From a virus, in IMG/VR virus record IMGVR_UViG_3300046810_000256, positions 1-64,000 of that record: a stretch of 64,000 nt of DNA; one strand, given 5' to 3'. The notes beneath the pieces are model-generated. The model did no database searches. It was given only the letters and a program-made list of their open reading frames with translations, and was not told where the DNA came from. The position numbers and the translations under genes were made by a program. Shown here piece after piece: positions 22,280-32,072 of this stretch. Every line of letters starts with the position of its first letter. Positions within the stretch are counted from its first letter, which is position 1.

Positions 22280-22762
22280 TTAAGCCACGTCGAGCAGCGT
22301 GATGGGATGGCCGGACGTCTGCGCAGCGCCTGGCAGCATCCAAAGGTGCTGGGGCGTGATGCGCGCCCCCAGCTCAGACCGTAACAACGGTGTGCCGCCT
22401 TCGTTGAACGCCCAGGCCACGAACTCGGAACAGAAGAATCGATCTTTCGATTGCAGGCGCTTGGAGTGCAGGAGGATCCCCAACAGCCCCAGGTAGTCGT
22501 AACCGGCGCCGATCTTGCTCAGGGCGGCGTCTTTGACTGCCTGAGCGCTGGCACAGGGCATGTTGACCCGAGCGGCGTAGCTGGACTTTGCCAGCCGTTC
22601 CTTGAGCGGTGTCAGCGTCACGCCGCCGAACATGTTGGCGCCAATGACCTGATCGCCAAGAACAATTTCGACATGGCTGAACGCCGACCATGTAACACCA
22701 CGAATCAGCAGACTGCCGATCAAGCTGCGCCGGGTGAACAGCACCTGCACCGTTTGCGTCAT
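22280..22762 (-). CDS. Permuted NlpC/P60-like protein (YiiX/YaeF type)
   Basis: This is a 160-residue papain-like protein with a His-containing SHVEIVLGDQVIGAN near residues 29-43, then GYDYLGLLGILLH and the Cys-containing DRFFCSEFVAWAFNEGG near 107-123. In circularly permuted NlpC/P60 proteins His precedes Cys, as here. It may act as a tail-associated amidase/peptidase or a structural remnant. It lies between the fibre-associated gene and the tail genes. Confidence 0.8.
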   Translation of the reverse strand: MTQTVQVLFTRRSLIGSLLIRGVTWSAFSHVEIVLGDQVIGANMFGGVTLTPLKERLAKSSYAARVNMPCASAQAVKDAALSKIGAGYDYLGLLGILLHSKRLQSKDRFFCSEFVAWAFNEGGTPLLRSELGARITPQHLWMLPGAAQTSGHPITLLDVA

Positions 22763-23595
22763 TGAGCACCTTCCTCTGTAGGTTCCGGCTCAGTGTCTGG
22801 TACTGGCTCGGGCGGAGGAATTATCTCAGGCGTCTCGGCCTCGCTTTGCGCCCACTCTGCATAGGTTTGTGGCCAGCCGGTGGCGTAGTCGTAGGCGGCT
22901 GGATCGTCGACGACACGCATGGCGCGGTTGTGCGCCTCGGCGACTGTGTAAATGGCCATATCGGAGCGAGTGACCGCGGCCACCACGTCGAATGCCAGCT
23001 GCGCCGTTACCGGAGTAAATGAGCCATCCAGCATTTTCCACACAATGGGTTTGTCTTCACTGTCACGCAGCGCGGTGGCCATCGTGCCGCCAGCCGCCAG
23101 TGCGTCACGGGCGTTGTCTTTCAGACCGAGCCACTGGCTTCGGCTGAACAGATCGGAATGCACCCACTCTGTACCGACGTGAAACCCCGCCAGCACGCGC
23201 TGATCGCGCTCGGCCTTGATCCGCTCCCACGCGAGGTTCTGCGCGTCCTTGTGCAGCTTGGCCACCAGTACCGGGTCAAGCTGCCATGCGCCGTCAGTCC
23301 AGCTATGTCCAAGCGATGGGCGCGGTTCGCTGGTGAAACCGTCAGGGAGTTCGCCCAACGCAATATGCTCTTGAGGCTCGCCGGTCGCGGTGCTGTAGAT
23401 CTTGCCGCGGTAGTCGACCAACTGGCCGGGCGCGCCGTCAACGAGCGCCCACACCTTGCCTTCGTCGGGCGGCAGTAACTTCCCAGGCAACTCAATGGCA
23501 TCGCTGGGCAGCTGGGGGCCCACTCCCGGCACTACAGGGAAACTCACAGGGCCAGACAATGCGCCGCAATCGGTGATTAGATAAATCGCAGTCAT
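22759..23595 (-). CDS. Tail fibre assembly-type protein (DUF4376-like)
   Basis: This 278-residue protein has a C-terminal region with DQRVLAGFHVGTEWVHSDLF and a helix rich in Trp. This arrangement is typical of DUF4376 proteins, which accompany tail fibres and are often called tail fibre assembly proteins. The extreme C-terminus is Pro/Glu-rich (PPPEPVPDTEPEP). It follows the smaller fibre gene directly and is probably its chaperone or tip protein. Confidence 0.75.
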   Translation of the reverse strand: MTAIYLITDCGALSGPVSFPVVPGVGPQLPSDAIELPGKLLPPDEGKVWALVDGAPGQLVDYRGKIYSTATGEPQEHIALGELPDGFTSEPRPSLGHSWTDGAWQLDPVLVAKLHKDAQNLAWERIKAERDQRVLAGFHVGTEWVHSDLFSRSQWLGLKDNARDALAAGGTMATALRDSEDKPIVWKMLDGSFTPVTAQLAFDVVAAVTRSDMAIYTVAEAHNRAMRVVDDPAAYDYATGWPQTYAEWAQSEAETPEIIPPPEPVPDTEPEPTEEGAQ

Positions 23596-23602
23596 AGACA
23601 CC

Positions 23603-24487
23603 TCAGATCAGTTTCAGTCGGCCAGGGTAGGCAATGTTTTTTGGGCGAGTATCGCTGGCCGGGGTGATTACTTGGGACAGCAAGTAGCTGTTAACCATCG
23701 TGCCCGCGGCAGCCCCAGTGGCGGTAAGCGTGCCATTCAGAACCGAACCGCCTAGCGAGGTCGTTGTTTGCGGGCCACCGTTATTAACCGCTAGTAGCGC
23801 CATCTTGATGTCGCCCACACCGTCAGACTGATAGCTACCCGCCGTTCGCGAGGCGTCTAAGCCACGGGCTTCATCAAGAATTCGGATAAACACGCCTCGC
23901 CCTTCTGGCGCTCGGAAAGTCGTCGCACCATCACCGGATGTCCAGCAGCCCTCTTTACCGGCGCGTGCCGCTTCGGTAGTGAGCAATCCAGATTGCTGTG
24001 CGTGATCCCATACCCAAGGCCATTCAGATCGCACATACAAAAGGCCTGTATGTGCAACCCAGCCGCCTGGCGAAAACGCCATGGTGGTTTCGAACACCGG
24101 GCGCCCCAGCGGCGTGGCGTCCATGCGATCAATCACCCGCCAGTTGCCATTACCGTCACTGCGCAGATGCCAGAAGTCCCCGGCGCCCATCAGAACGAAG
24201 AATGGATAACCCTCGGGGCGCAGATGGGTGTGGAACAGCACTTTTTCGGCGCCAGCTGCTTGTACCACCAGACGGTTACCGCTGTTGTCCACCCGCTGCA
24301 CCCGGATATCCATCGAGCGGGTCGCGGGCGGCAACGTGAGCGTAAAACCCGCCGCTGTAGCATCCACCAGCAGGAAACCCGTCTCGCTGTCTGTGAGCGC
24401 CTTGGCGGCGGTGATTACTGCATTGTTCATCCCGCGCATGGCGAGCAGGCCGCTTTCGATATCGGCCAAATCATCAGAACGGCTCAT
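23603..24487 (-). CDS. Tail fibre protein with collar-like C-terminal domain
   Basis: This 294-residue protein starts at 24487 with an ATGA overlap to the chaperone gene. The N-terminal half is beta-rich (SETGFLLVDATAAGFTLTLP). The C-terminal half contains FRAPEGRGVFIRILDEARG then SYQSDGVGD, the tail-collar motif that is also in the large fibre. It is probably a second, shorter receptor-binding fibre or distal segment. Confidence 0.8.
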   Translation of the reverse strand: MSRSDDLADIESGLLAMRGMNNAVITAAKALTDSETGFLLVDATAAGFTLTLPPATRSMDIRVQRVDNSGNRLVVQAAGAEKVLFHTHLRPEGYPFFVLMGAGDFWHLRSDGNGNWRVIDRMDATPLGRPVFETTMAFSPGGWVAHTGLLYVRSEWPWVWDHAQQSGLLTTEAARAGKEGCWTSGDGATTFRAPEGRGVFIRILDEARGLDASRTAGSYQSDGVGDIKMALLAVNNGGPQTTTSLGGSVLNGTLTATGAAAGTMVNSYLLSQVITPASDTRPKNIAYPGRLKLI

Positions 24488-24921
24488 TGAGCATTTTCCT
24501 GTGCGATGGAGAGCCATTGCGGAGCGACTGGGCGCTCTTCTTCGGCGGGGAACGTCGACGATTGAGGCCAATCACGCAGCGCTTTGATATACGCCAACAG
24601 TTCGACGTATTGCTCTGTGGTGATTGTGGTTTCAGCGGACATTTCGAGTTCGTCCCGGTGCCGGTCGCGCAACCACGCAATACGCGCAATCTCAGCATCA
24701 CGCCATGCGCGGGCATCCGCGTCGGGAAACACTAGGGCTTCGGGCAGTGGCTGCTTGACTAGCTCACCGTCAACCAATCGCCAAACGCCATCCGTATCAT
24801 TCAGCGTTGAATTCCAAAGCGTTTCTGTGATGCGGATTGCGCCCTTAGGAATGACTGCGTGAAAGCTTGAGTCAAACCGCCCAATGATTTCCCCTGCATC
24901 GTTAACGACTACGTATTTCAT
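24484..24921 (-). CDS. Tail fibre assembly chaperone
   Basis: This 145-residue protein has a C-terminal DRHRDELEMSAETTITTEQY and LLAYIKALRDWPQ. This is the helical pattern of phage tail fibre assembly (APC-like) proteins, which end with a YxxALR(D/N)WP stretch. Start ATG 24921 has GAGG five bases upstream. It sits directly after the 668-residue fibre gene, the usual position of its chaperone. Confidence 0.85.
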   Translation of the reverse strand: MKYVVVNDAGEIIGRFDSSFHAVIPKGAIRITETLWNSTLNDTDGVWRLVDGELVKQPLPEALVFPDADARAWRDAEIARIAWLRDRHRDELEMSAETTITTEQYVELLAYIKALRDWPQSSTFPAEEERPVAPQWLSIAQENAQ

Positions 24922-24928
24922 GCTCACC

Positions 24929-26935
24929 TCAGCGACCGATGGCCAGATAGACGAACGGAATGGCTAGACTTCCCGAAGAACGCACATGCACTACCGACCA
25001 GTTGAGGACGTTCGCCGCAAAAAAATGATCGGTTGTAATGCTGTTGCTGTTCTGCAATTCGGAACTCCGGTAACCCAAAATTCGGAAAACTTGATTTGGA
25101 AAGGCCATCGGGAATGCGTAGGTATTGGTCACAATCGTCGTGCCCACCTGCGCCGTCTGCTGCCCCCACTGGATAATCACGCCGCCCAGCCACGACGGCA
25201 GTGCAAGCCAGCCGTTGACGCCGAAGTTCCAAGACACACCCATGCGTAGCTTTTTCGGCGTAACGATGGTGGCGTCATCAGCACCTGCATCTGTTAGAGA
25301 TTGAGTTGCGATTTTTGCGGTGCCTTGATTTTGTTCAGAGGCTTGCGCTGCGAGATACGCCAATGCTGCGATATCAATCTGCCCCTGATTGACCGGCGCG
25401 TTCCAGGCCTTGATGCACCACATCACCGCCAAGTTGCGCGGGCGCACAGTTCGCCAATATGCCGTGCCAAAGGAACCGGACTGCATCCCTGTCGCCGTGT
25501 AGTTGATATCCGCAGCGAATCCCGGCGCAGGATCAGCATCAATCTGCGCAACGTTGGCAATTCCTTGAACCGTTGGGCCGACACCGTCGTCACCTTGAAC
25601 TTTAGTGCCGACTTGATAACTGCCAACCGCACGTCCGGCATCAACCCCGCGCCCATGATCCCAGCCACGCAGGAACTCGGCGCGCGATTCTGGCAGGCGA
25701 AAGTTACCTGCGCCCTCATCGCCCTTGTTGAAGATCATGCCCAGGTACGCAGCCAAATCCGGATATGCCGCAATGCTTTGCACGCTGCCATCCACCTCCA
25801 AATAGCCCGGCGGAACGGTGGCGTTCGGCATTGGAAGCATGCTGCCTACTGGCAAGCCAGAAGAGGTTTTAAGCAATTCCAACACTTCGGCTTTGGTGTA
25901 GCTGTCTGCCACCTTGAACGACTTGAACGCGAGGAATTCCATGCGGTCATCGACGTTGCAAGGAATCGCCAACGTGACCTTTGAGCCGTCGGCAGCCGAT
26001 GCGAAGTCGTAAACCTCCCGACCGTTACGCAGCGCGATGATGCTGCCGGGAACGTGCGGGAAGGTGAACACTGACTGAGCAACTGCCGCCGTGAAGGAAA
26101 ACCGCTCGAAAGCCTTGCCGCTGCCCACGCCGCCGCCCAGCTGGAACACTGCGCCGTCGTAGTTGAGGTCGTACAGCGATCCGGCTTTGATATCGCCCGC
26201 ATCCAGATCCACTAGGCCGGTATCACCGCCCCGCTTCACTGCCTTGACGCCAAGCCCTTCGATGTTGACGGTTACCGGCGTTGTGTTGGTGCTGGCGGCC
26301 ACGAACTGGAAGCGCTGGAATTTCGCCAGCGTAGGCAAAGCCGACTCGGGCGCGTCCAGCTCCAGCAGCAGCGCATTCGCCGCACTACCAGCAGAATGCT
26401 TCAGCCCCATCAGCGGGCCTGCATCCTTCGCCACGTCTGCACGCAACAGGTATTGCGGGTGCGCGTTCGCGGCCCCCTCATGTTCGGACAGGGCTGCCAG
26501 CGCCGCACTTTGGTCGGGATCGATGACGATGGTAATGCTGTTCGCCGGTACCTGTGCAAAGGCCAGATCCGCGAACATGACGTAGGCCACGCCATTGGTT
26601 TTGTAGGACGCGATTTGTCCGTTGGCTTTCGACCAGACAAACGCAAGGGTATCGCCAGCCCAGAATGCAATCTCGCCAATCGGAACGTCGCCTACGTCCT
26701 CTTTCCATGCGGCGCTGATCCGCAGCTGGTAAGGCGTAGGGCGGCTACCGCCAGCAAAGGGAACACGGCTACCCACTGGACTGACCAACGCCACCTCGGT
26801 GCCGTCAGGGTCGTAGTGGGCCAAGCCGAACGAAACGCTGTCTACGATGAGTTCAATCCTGGTATTGCTGGCGTTGAACGCCGCAGCCTGACCGGCGAGC
26901 GTCAGCGTGGGATTGAGAATTAAAGGATCTGCCAT
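24929..26935 (-). CDS. Main tail fibre protein
   Basis: This 668-residue protein has an N-terminal attachment domain (ISAAWKEDVGDVPIGEIAFW and the GVAYVMFADLAF region), typical of collar-fibre N-termini. Its central collar domain reads LPVGSMLPMPNATVPPGYLE then RAEFLRGWDHGRGVDAGRAV near residues 355-440. The C-terminus, WLALPSWLGGVIIQWGQQTA, resembles fibre tips that bind host receptors. It is probably the primary receptor-binding protein. Confidence 0.92.
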   Translation of the reverse strand: MADPLILNPTLTLAGQAAAFNASNTRIELIVDSVSFGLAHYDPDGTEVALVSPVGSRVPFAGGSRPTPYQLRISAAWKEDVGDVPIGEIAFWAGDTLAFVWSKANGQIASYKTNGVAYVMFADLAFAQVPANSITIVIDPDQSAALAALSEHEGAANAHPQYLLRADVAKDAGPLMGLKHSAGSAANALLLELDAPESALPTLAKFQRFQFVAASTNTTPVTVNIEGLGVKAVKRGGDTGLVDLDAGDIKAGSLYDLNYDGAVFQLGGGVGSGKAFERFSFTAAVAQSVFTFPHVPGSIIALRNGREVYDFASAADGSKVTLAIPCNVDDRMEFLAFKSFKVADSYTKAEVLELLKTSSGLPVGSMLPMPNATVPPGYLEVDGSVQSIAAYPDLAAYLGMIFNKGDEGAGNFRLPESRAEFLRGWDHGRGVDAGRAVGSYQVGTKVQGDDGVGPTVQGIANVAQIDADPAPGFAADINYTATGMQSGSFGTAYWRTVRPRNLAVMWCIKAWNAPVNQGQIDIAALAYLAAQASEQNQGTAKIATQSLTDAGADDATIVTPKKLRMGVSWNFGVNGWLALPSWLGGVIIQWGQQTAQVGTTIVTNTYAFPMAFPNQVFRILGYRSSELQNSNSITTDHFFAANVLNWSVVHVRSSGSLAIPFVYLAIGR

Positions 26936-26984
26936 AAAGCCCCCGGCGGTTATTTATGGCAAAGCGTAAGGCCGAAAAACGGCC

Positions 26985-27710
26985 CTACTTGGTGAAGGTT
27001 TGCATGTCCAAGCGGTCGCGCGAACTGAACAGCAGGTTCGAACCGCCGACCTTGATGCCTGGACCAATGCGGGTATAGGCGCCGACGTCGCGCGGGTGAA
27101 ATTGCGACGTCCCGGAAATGCGGCCTACGTTGAAGCCATAGGCGATACACGCAATCGGGATTGCCAAAGCTGCCCGGCGGGCGGCGCGCAGATCCAGCAC
27201 GAACCGCGCAGCCACTGCTGTACGGGCGGCGGTCAGAATCCGCTCCGGAACGATTTCCGTCTCGATGTCCACGCGCAAGCGGCTGGTGAGGAAGTAGTCG
27301 GTCAGCTCCAGCCCGGCCAGCTCAATCTCATGTTCCGTCATCAGGTCGACCGGGTACACGCCCTCCTTTTCAGGCTTCAGGCACCACATCTGATCAATGG
27401 TGAAGACGTCGCCGAACAGCGCCCGCAGGTAGAATTTCAGGAAGTGCGTGCCACGCTGGGGATTGAGATAGCGCCAGGCCTTGAACAGCATGCGGGTCTT
27501 GTCGCTGGTGGTGTCGTTGAGCAGCGCCAGCCCGTCGTTGTTCAGCCCGCGACTGATAAAGGCGTCCGGCCCAAGGTGCGGCATCCCGAGGGTGTTGGCG
27601 TCAATGACGTCGCCCGCCAGATTTTTGCGGTAGAGGCTGACAAACAGCGCCTTGAACTCGGATTCAATGGCGTCATATTCGGCGCTGCGCAGTAATGGCT
27701 TGAGTTCCAT
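26985..27710 (-). CDS. Baseplate/tail protein (gpI position)
   Basis: This 241-residue protein lies between baseplate J and the tail fibre, the place of gpI-type proteins that link fibres to the baseplate. It contains KTRMLFKAWRYLNPQRGTHF and LKFYLRALFGDVFTID. Motif-level identity is not visible, so the assignment rests on position. It overlaps the J gene by 1 bp. Confidence 0.65.
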   Translation of the reverse strand: MELKPLLRSAEYDAIESEFKALFVSLYRKNLAGDVIDANTLGMPHLGPDAFISRGLNNDGLALLNDTTSDKTRMLFKAWRYLNPQRGTHFLKFYLRALFGDVFTIDQMWCLKPEKEGVYPVDLMTEHEIELAGLELTDYFLTSRLRVDIETEIVPERILTAARTAVAARFVLDLRAARRAALAIPIACIAYGFNVGRISGTSQFHPRDVGAYTRIGPGIKVGGSNLLFSSRDRLDMQTFTK

Positions 27711-29095
27711 CAGTTCGCTGTCTCCGTGACGACTTCCAGGCTCTCTTCAGTCACGTACCGGAAGTGTTCGGGTAAGTCCGCCGTGTCGTCGCCGATCATG
27801 TCGACAGAGATATCAGCAACGCGCTGTGTCAGCGCCGGAATGTTCTTGCGCAGCAGGTCGTAGATGTCTTTCTTAAGCATCTTCGCTTCGCCGCGCTTGG
27901 CCCAGTCAGATTCGCGCCCGTAATTCTCAAGGATCAGCGCTCGCACGGCCTGCATCGTTGCCGCAGAGTCATATGTCGAGGGAACGTAGAGGGTGAGCTT
28001 GAGCGGTACCGCCTTCTCAATCGCGTCCACGAACTTGATGCGGTAGCTGTTATCGGCAGTGGTGATGATCAGCCTGATTTCGCTTTGCAGCGCGCTCGGG
28101 GTTACGCCGTTCTTCAACACGGACACGAACAGCTTGTTCATGTTCTCGACGCTGGCGGGCCGCACCGATTCCTCTTTCAGCTCGTTCCACACGTTGAGGA
28201 ACGTGACAGCGCCAAGCTTTTTGCGCACCAGAAAGTCGAAGTTGGCCCGGTAAACGGCGTTCTCGCTGTAGATGCCCGGAAACGAGCAGATTTCCCGCAT
28301 GGTCGTGACGCTCATGGGCGCCTCACCCGCCTGGCTCACGTCAGACAGCACCATGGTCGCCTTCTCCGTGGCATCGGTGTATTCGAAGTAAAACGCCATG
28401 CCCACGCTCGGGCTGATTTCGCCCTCGGTGTCATAGATGGAGATATTGAGCTTTGTGCCTGTGGCTGGCTGTGTCCCGGCCAGACCGGTAACGCCGAACA
28501 CCAGACTGAGCACCTGATTTTCATCGGTCTGAATGTGATAGACCAGATCGCCATCCAGCACGTTGCAGAACTCGGGGGCGTACTCCCAACCGGTCACAGT
28601 TACTTCAGCGATATAGCCAATATCAGGCTCTGCCAGTTCGACAGGATAAAACGGCTGATTCTGCGCCACCGCATGCGTCACGGTTCGCAGCTCCACCTGG
28701 CGGGCGACGATGGTGCCAGTGCCACCAGCTGCTACTTGGGCGCCGGTCGTAACCCGCCACATACGCCCATTCTGATCGCGCAGCACGCGCCCGCCGAGGA
28801 TCTTCAGCAGTTTCGTGCCGCCGTTCGTGACGGTAATGGCGGCGATGCACGGGCGACCGAATGGCAGAACACCCTTTACCGAGGCGTCCGCCAGCACTGT
28901 CACGTCGCGCGCCTTCAGGTAAGTCTCACCCGCTGTTACCTCCACCTGATTGGCCACGTCGGCGAGCATGGCCGCCATGGACGCCAGCCCTTGCGTAATC
29001 AGCGGATCACCGATCTGGAAGCGCTTGGTCAAGGTCGGGTAATTGGTGATTTCGTCTACGGCGCTCTGTAGGAACTGGTCTTTAGTAATTGCCAC
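27710..29095 (-). CDS. Baseplate J-like protein
   Basis: This 461-residue protein has the features of baseplate wedge protein J. The N-terminus has LASMAAMLADVANQVEVTAG then ETYLKARDVTVLADASVKG, a long central beta region follows, and a C-terminal helical domain has KKDIYDLLRKNIPALTQRVA. It forms the inner wedge of a contractile-tail baseplate and argues for myovirus morphology. It overlaps the preceding small wedge gene. Confidence 0.85.
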   Translation of the reverse strand: MAITKDQFLQSAVDEITNYPTLTKRFQIGDPLITQGLASMAAMLADVANQVEVTAGETYLKARDVTVLADASVKGVLPFGRPCIAAITVTNGGTKLLKILGGRVLRDQNGRMWRVTTGAQVAAGGTGTIVARQVELRTVTHAVAQNQPFYPVELAEPDIGYIAEVTVTGWEYAPEFCNVLDGDLVYHIQTDENQVLSLVFGVTGLAGTQPATGTKLNISIYDTEGEISPSVGMAFYFEYTDATEKATMVLSDVSQAGEAPMSVTTMREICSFPGIYSENAVYRANFDFLVRKKLGAVTFLNVWNELKEESVRPASVENMNKLFVSVLKNGVTPSALQSEIRLIITTADNSYRIKFVDAIEKAVPLKLTLYVPSTYDSAATMQAVRALILENYGRESDWAKRGEAKMLKKDIYDLLRKNIPALTQRVADISVDMIGDDTADLPEHFRYVTEESLEVVTETAN

Positions 29096-29429
29096 GGGAT
29101 ACCTCTGACAAGTCGGAAAGGCTCAGCATCTGCCCGGCCACTTCGATATGAACGTTTTTGATCTCGATGCCCTCGGACGTGGCATACAGGTTGATCGTCC
29201 CCGGCGGGAACGCGCCCAACACAGGAATGTCTTTGAGCAGCTTGGCCAGGAACCAATCGGCCAACGGCGAGTTGAGCGGCTTTTGCAGCATTTCCTCGAC
29301 GGGGTTGCCGTAGGTGCTGCCGTAGTAGGTGTTCGGCTTGGTCGCCCACCAGTGCGCGATCATGCGAAAAATCAGGTCAGTGTTTAACGTTTCGGCCATG
29401 ACGGGCGCGCTCAGAATGCTTTGCGGCAT
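29082..29429 (-). CDS. Small baseplate protein (gpW/gp25 position)
   Basis: This protein of about 115 residues lies immediately upstream of J, where gpW/gp25-like wedge proteins are normally encoded. It contains RMIAHWWATKPNTYYGSTYG and IKNVHIEVAGQMLSLSDLSE. The start is uncertain: GTG 29450, ATG 29429 and ATG 29399 are possible and none has a good ribosome binding site. Function is inferred from position. Confidence 0.6.
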   Translation of the reverse strand: MPQSILSAPVMAETLNTDLIFRMIAHWWATKPNTYYGSTYGNPVEEMLQKPLNSPLADWFLAKLLKDIPVLGAFPPGTINLYATSEGIEIKNVHIEVAGQMLSLSDLSEVSRGNY

Positions 29430-29471
29430 CTTGGCAAAGAAAACCGCCACCTTTCGGCAGCGGTTTGCGGG

Positions 29472-32069
29472 TTACAACTGCATGCCAATCCCGCCAGCGG
29501 AGACGTGAGCAATGCTCCTATCCTGTACGTTTTGCGATAGCGGCGTTTCAAGGTTCACCGTCGTAGGGCCTTCTTTGCCCCCACCAGATCCCGGCGGTGG
29601 CGCTTTCACCTCGGCCATGCTTGGAATCTTCACTTGGCTGGCGTCTGCCGCTGCTGGCGCATAGCTCGCCACTTTGGGGGCCGCCAGCGTTGCCGGTATC
29701 GCGTTGTTTGCCACGGACACCGGGCGAACCTGTGAGGGGGCCATGATGCCGATTGGCGTAGCGGCCTGGGCCCCGGCAAGGCTTTTGGGTGACGCCACCG
29801 CCGCCATGGTGCTGGCCACCGCCGTGCCGACTGCCGCGGGCGCCGCTACCTTCATTTCGTCCGCGCGCCGGGTAGGCGTCAGATCGCCCGCCTTGGCTTG
29901 CGCCAGATAGGTTTCTTCGTACTTCTTCTGCACGTCGGCCAGGCCGTTGGTGCCGCCGTTCGTGAGCTTGCGCGCCTTGACCATGTCCCCGGCCTGAGCC
30001 GCCTTGTCGGCGCCGGAGCTTTTCCAGTGCTGCACCGCGATCTGCGCCGAATACTTCGGATCCGCCGCCAGCTCAGGGTTGTTCACAAGGTCTACGCCCA
30101 GCTTCTTGCCCATTTCCTCATACTGGGCGCGCCCGGTCAGCTGCAACGCCCCACGCCCGCGAAACTTGTAGCCGTCGCCGGGATCCTTGTTCCCCATACG
30201 CCCGCCATAGACCTTGTTGGCGATAGCCTCGGGGTTGTTGGCGTCGGCGCGGGCTGACTCGGCATCCTTGTAGTATTTGGGGAAAACCTCCTGCAAGCGC
30301 TTGGCGCTGTAGTTCAGGTTCTCTTCTTTCTTCGTGAAACCGCCCGACTCGTGGTCAACGTTGGCCATCAGCATGGCCTTGGATTTAGGGTCTGTAATGC
30401 CGCCCGCGTCCATGGCCTGAATCAGCTGATCCTTGGCGGCGTTGGAACTGCTCGATCCAAACTTCCCGCCCGTTGCCTTGTAGAGCATGTTTGAACCGGC
30501 GTCAGCGACACTGCTCGCCTTGTCGGCCACGTAATCCTTGCCGTCCTGCACCTTGTCCATCACGGTGTCTTTAACGCCCAGCACCGCATCGGTGGCCTTG
30601 TTCCAGGCGTCTTTGATCCACTGTCCAACAGCGGTGAAGGCTTTGGCCTGTACATCAAGGAAGCCCTTGAAGCCATCCGATACAAAGTTGAATGCAGCGG
30701 TGGCCGCTTCAAGTGCGCCATCCTTCAAGCTGTTGAAGGCATCACCGATCTTGCCCGGGATTGCATCCAAGTCCACGGTCGACAGCCACTCGCCGACCAA
30801 ACCGCCCAAGGCATCACCGATAATGCCGCCAGCGATGACGCCAGCAGGGCCGCCGAGCATGCCCACGAGGCCACCAACGATGCCGCCGACACCACTGCCG
30901 ACGTTGCCCCACTTGTTTTTCTTGTTCTCCTCGGGAGACAGGTTTGGATCGTCATCTGCCATCGCGTCGGACGCGAGCATTGCGCCACCGAACAAGGCGC
31001 CGATAAAGGGGATCTTTTTCAGCAGCCCCTTGCCCAACTTCGCCGCACCGCCACCCATACTTTTCAGCAGCCCCTTAAGGCCGCCGCCTTTCGTTGCGGA
31101 TGCGGCTTTGGCTGCGTTTTTTGCGTCTTTCGCAGCCGCCGCGGCAGCTTTCCCCTTGCCATCAATTGGTGAGCCGTCTGCGCTCAAGGCATTACGGGAG
31201 TGGGAGTTGTCCCGCCCTCGCCCACTGCGCCCACCGACATCCCCACCACGAGAAGAGCGACGGGAGCGACGGCCCGGCAGGAGGCTGCTGGCAGCCTTCA
31301 ATAGCCGAGAAGCACCCAAGAGCCGCCCCAGCGCTTTGAACGGCGCCAGCACAGCGCCAACGAGCGCCAGCAGCATCCCGAGCATGCCGCCCATCCCACC
31401 ACGGCCCTTACCCTTGTTCGCGTCTTCCTGGCCTCGCCAGATGCGGCGCAGCCAGGTGACGTTCTCCCGGTGCTCTTTGGTTTGCTTGGCGTCCTTGTCG
31501 CGCCCGAACAGGCGCCCCAGCGGCTTGAACAGTGACAGGGCTGGCGACAGCAGGCTGCTCACCTCTTTGGCCGCCTGAATAGCCGGGTCAACATTGTCGA
31601 CGTCGGCGGTCAGCTTGCTGCTCATGTCCTTGGCTGCGTCGACAATCGAACTGCCGATTGCCTGGGCGGCGCCTGGGCCCATTGATCCGTCTGCGCTGGC
31701 GCCCCTTGCCGAGCTGCTGCCACCCGTGAAGCGTCCGGAAGCGTCTCGTGTTCCCGCCTGGCGCGGTGTGGCCGCCATGCGCTCAGACACAGGACGGCCC
31801 GAACTCCCGCCACCGGAACGCGAAGGCGAACGCGGTGAGGCTGGATCGTTGGCGGCGGCGCTGGTGCTGATCGATGCGCGGCGAGCGCCAGCAGGTTCGG
31901 GCTGCACTGCCGGACGTCGCTGGCTCAGGCCGCCCAGGTGCTTGACGATAGCGCTGGTGTTGCTCTCGATCTGGCGCAGCAGCTTCAGCTCTTGCGCCAG
32001 CTGCTCAACCTCATCAGCAATACTCTCGCCGCGCAGAAAGCCGGTCGACGAATCATGTTCGATGGCCAT
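29472..32069 (-). CDS. Tape-measure-like protein with GH19-type lysozyme domain
   Basis: This 865-residue protein has an N-terminal coiled coil (VEQLAQELKLLRQIESNTSA, about 21-40), then a low-complexity Ser/Arg/Gly stretch. Hydrophobic Gly-rich helices follow (GGMLGMLLALVGAVLAPFKA; GSGVGGIVGGLVGMLGGPAG), as in tape measures and membrane-penetrating tail proteins. Residues about 555-700 form a chitinase GH19-like domain: MLMANVDHESGGFTKKEENL with the catalytic Glu, and YKFRGRGALQLTGRAQYEEM. It probably cuts peptidoglycan during DNA entry. The tail end is Ala/Pro-rich. Confidence 0.88.
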   Translation of the reverse strand: MAIEHDSSTGFLRGESIADEVEQLAQELKLLRQIESNTSAIVKHLGGLSQRRPAVQPEPAGARRASISTSAAANDPASPRSPSRSGGGSSGRPVSERMAATPRQAGTRDASGRFTGGSSSARGASADGSMGPGAAQAIGSSIVDAAKDMSSKLTADVDNVDPAIQAAKEVSSLLSPALSLFKPLGRLFGRDKDAKQTKEHRENVTWLRRIWRGQEDANKGKGRGGMGGMLGMLLALVGAVLAPFKALGRLLGASRLLKAASSLLPGRRSRRSSRGGDVGGRSGRGRDNSHSRNALSADGSPIDGKGKAAAAAAKDAKNAAKAASATKGGGLKGLLKSMGGGAAKLGKGLLKKIPFIGALFGGAMLASDAMADDDPNLSPEENKKNKWGNVGSGVGGIVGGLVGMLGGPAGVIAGGIIGDALGGLVGEWLSTVDLDAIPGKIGDAFNSLKDGALEAATAAFNFVSDGFKGFLDVQAKAFTAVGQWIKDAWNKATDAVLGVKDTVMDKVQDGKDYVADKASSVADAGSNMLYKATGGKFGSSSSNAAKDQLIQAMDAGGITDPKSKAMLMANVDHESGGFTKKEENLNYSAKRLQEVFPKYYKDAESARADANNPEAIANKVYGGRMGNKDPGDGYKFRGRGALQLTGRAQYEEMGKKLGVDLVNNPELAADPKYSAQIAVQHWKSSGADKAAQAGDMVKARKLTNGGTNGLADVQKKYEETYLAQAKAGDLTPTRRADEMKVAAPAAVGTAVASTMAAVASPKSLAGAQAATPIGIMAPSQVRPVSVANNAIPATLAAPKVASYAPAAADASQVKIPSMAEVKAPPPGSGGGKEGPTTVNLETPLSQNVQDRSIAHVSAGGIGMQL

Positions 32070-32072
32070 GGC

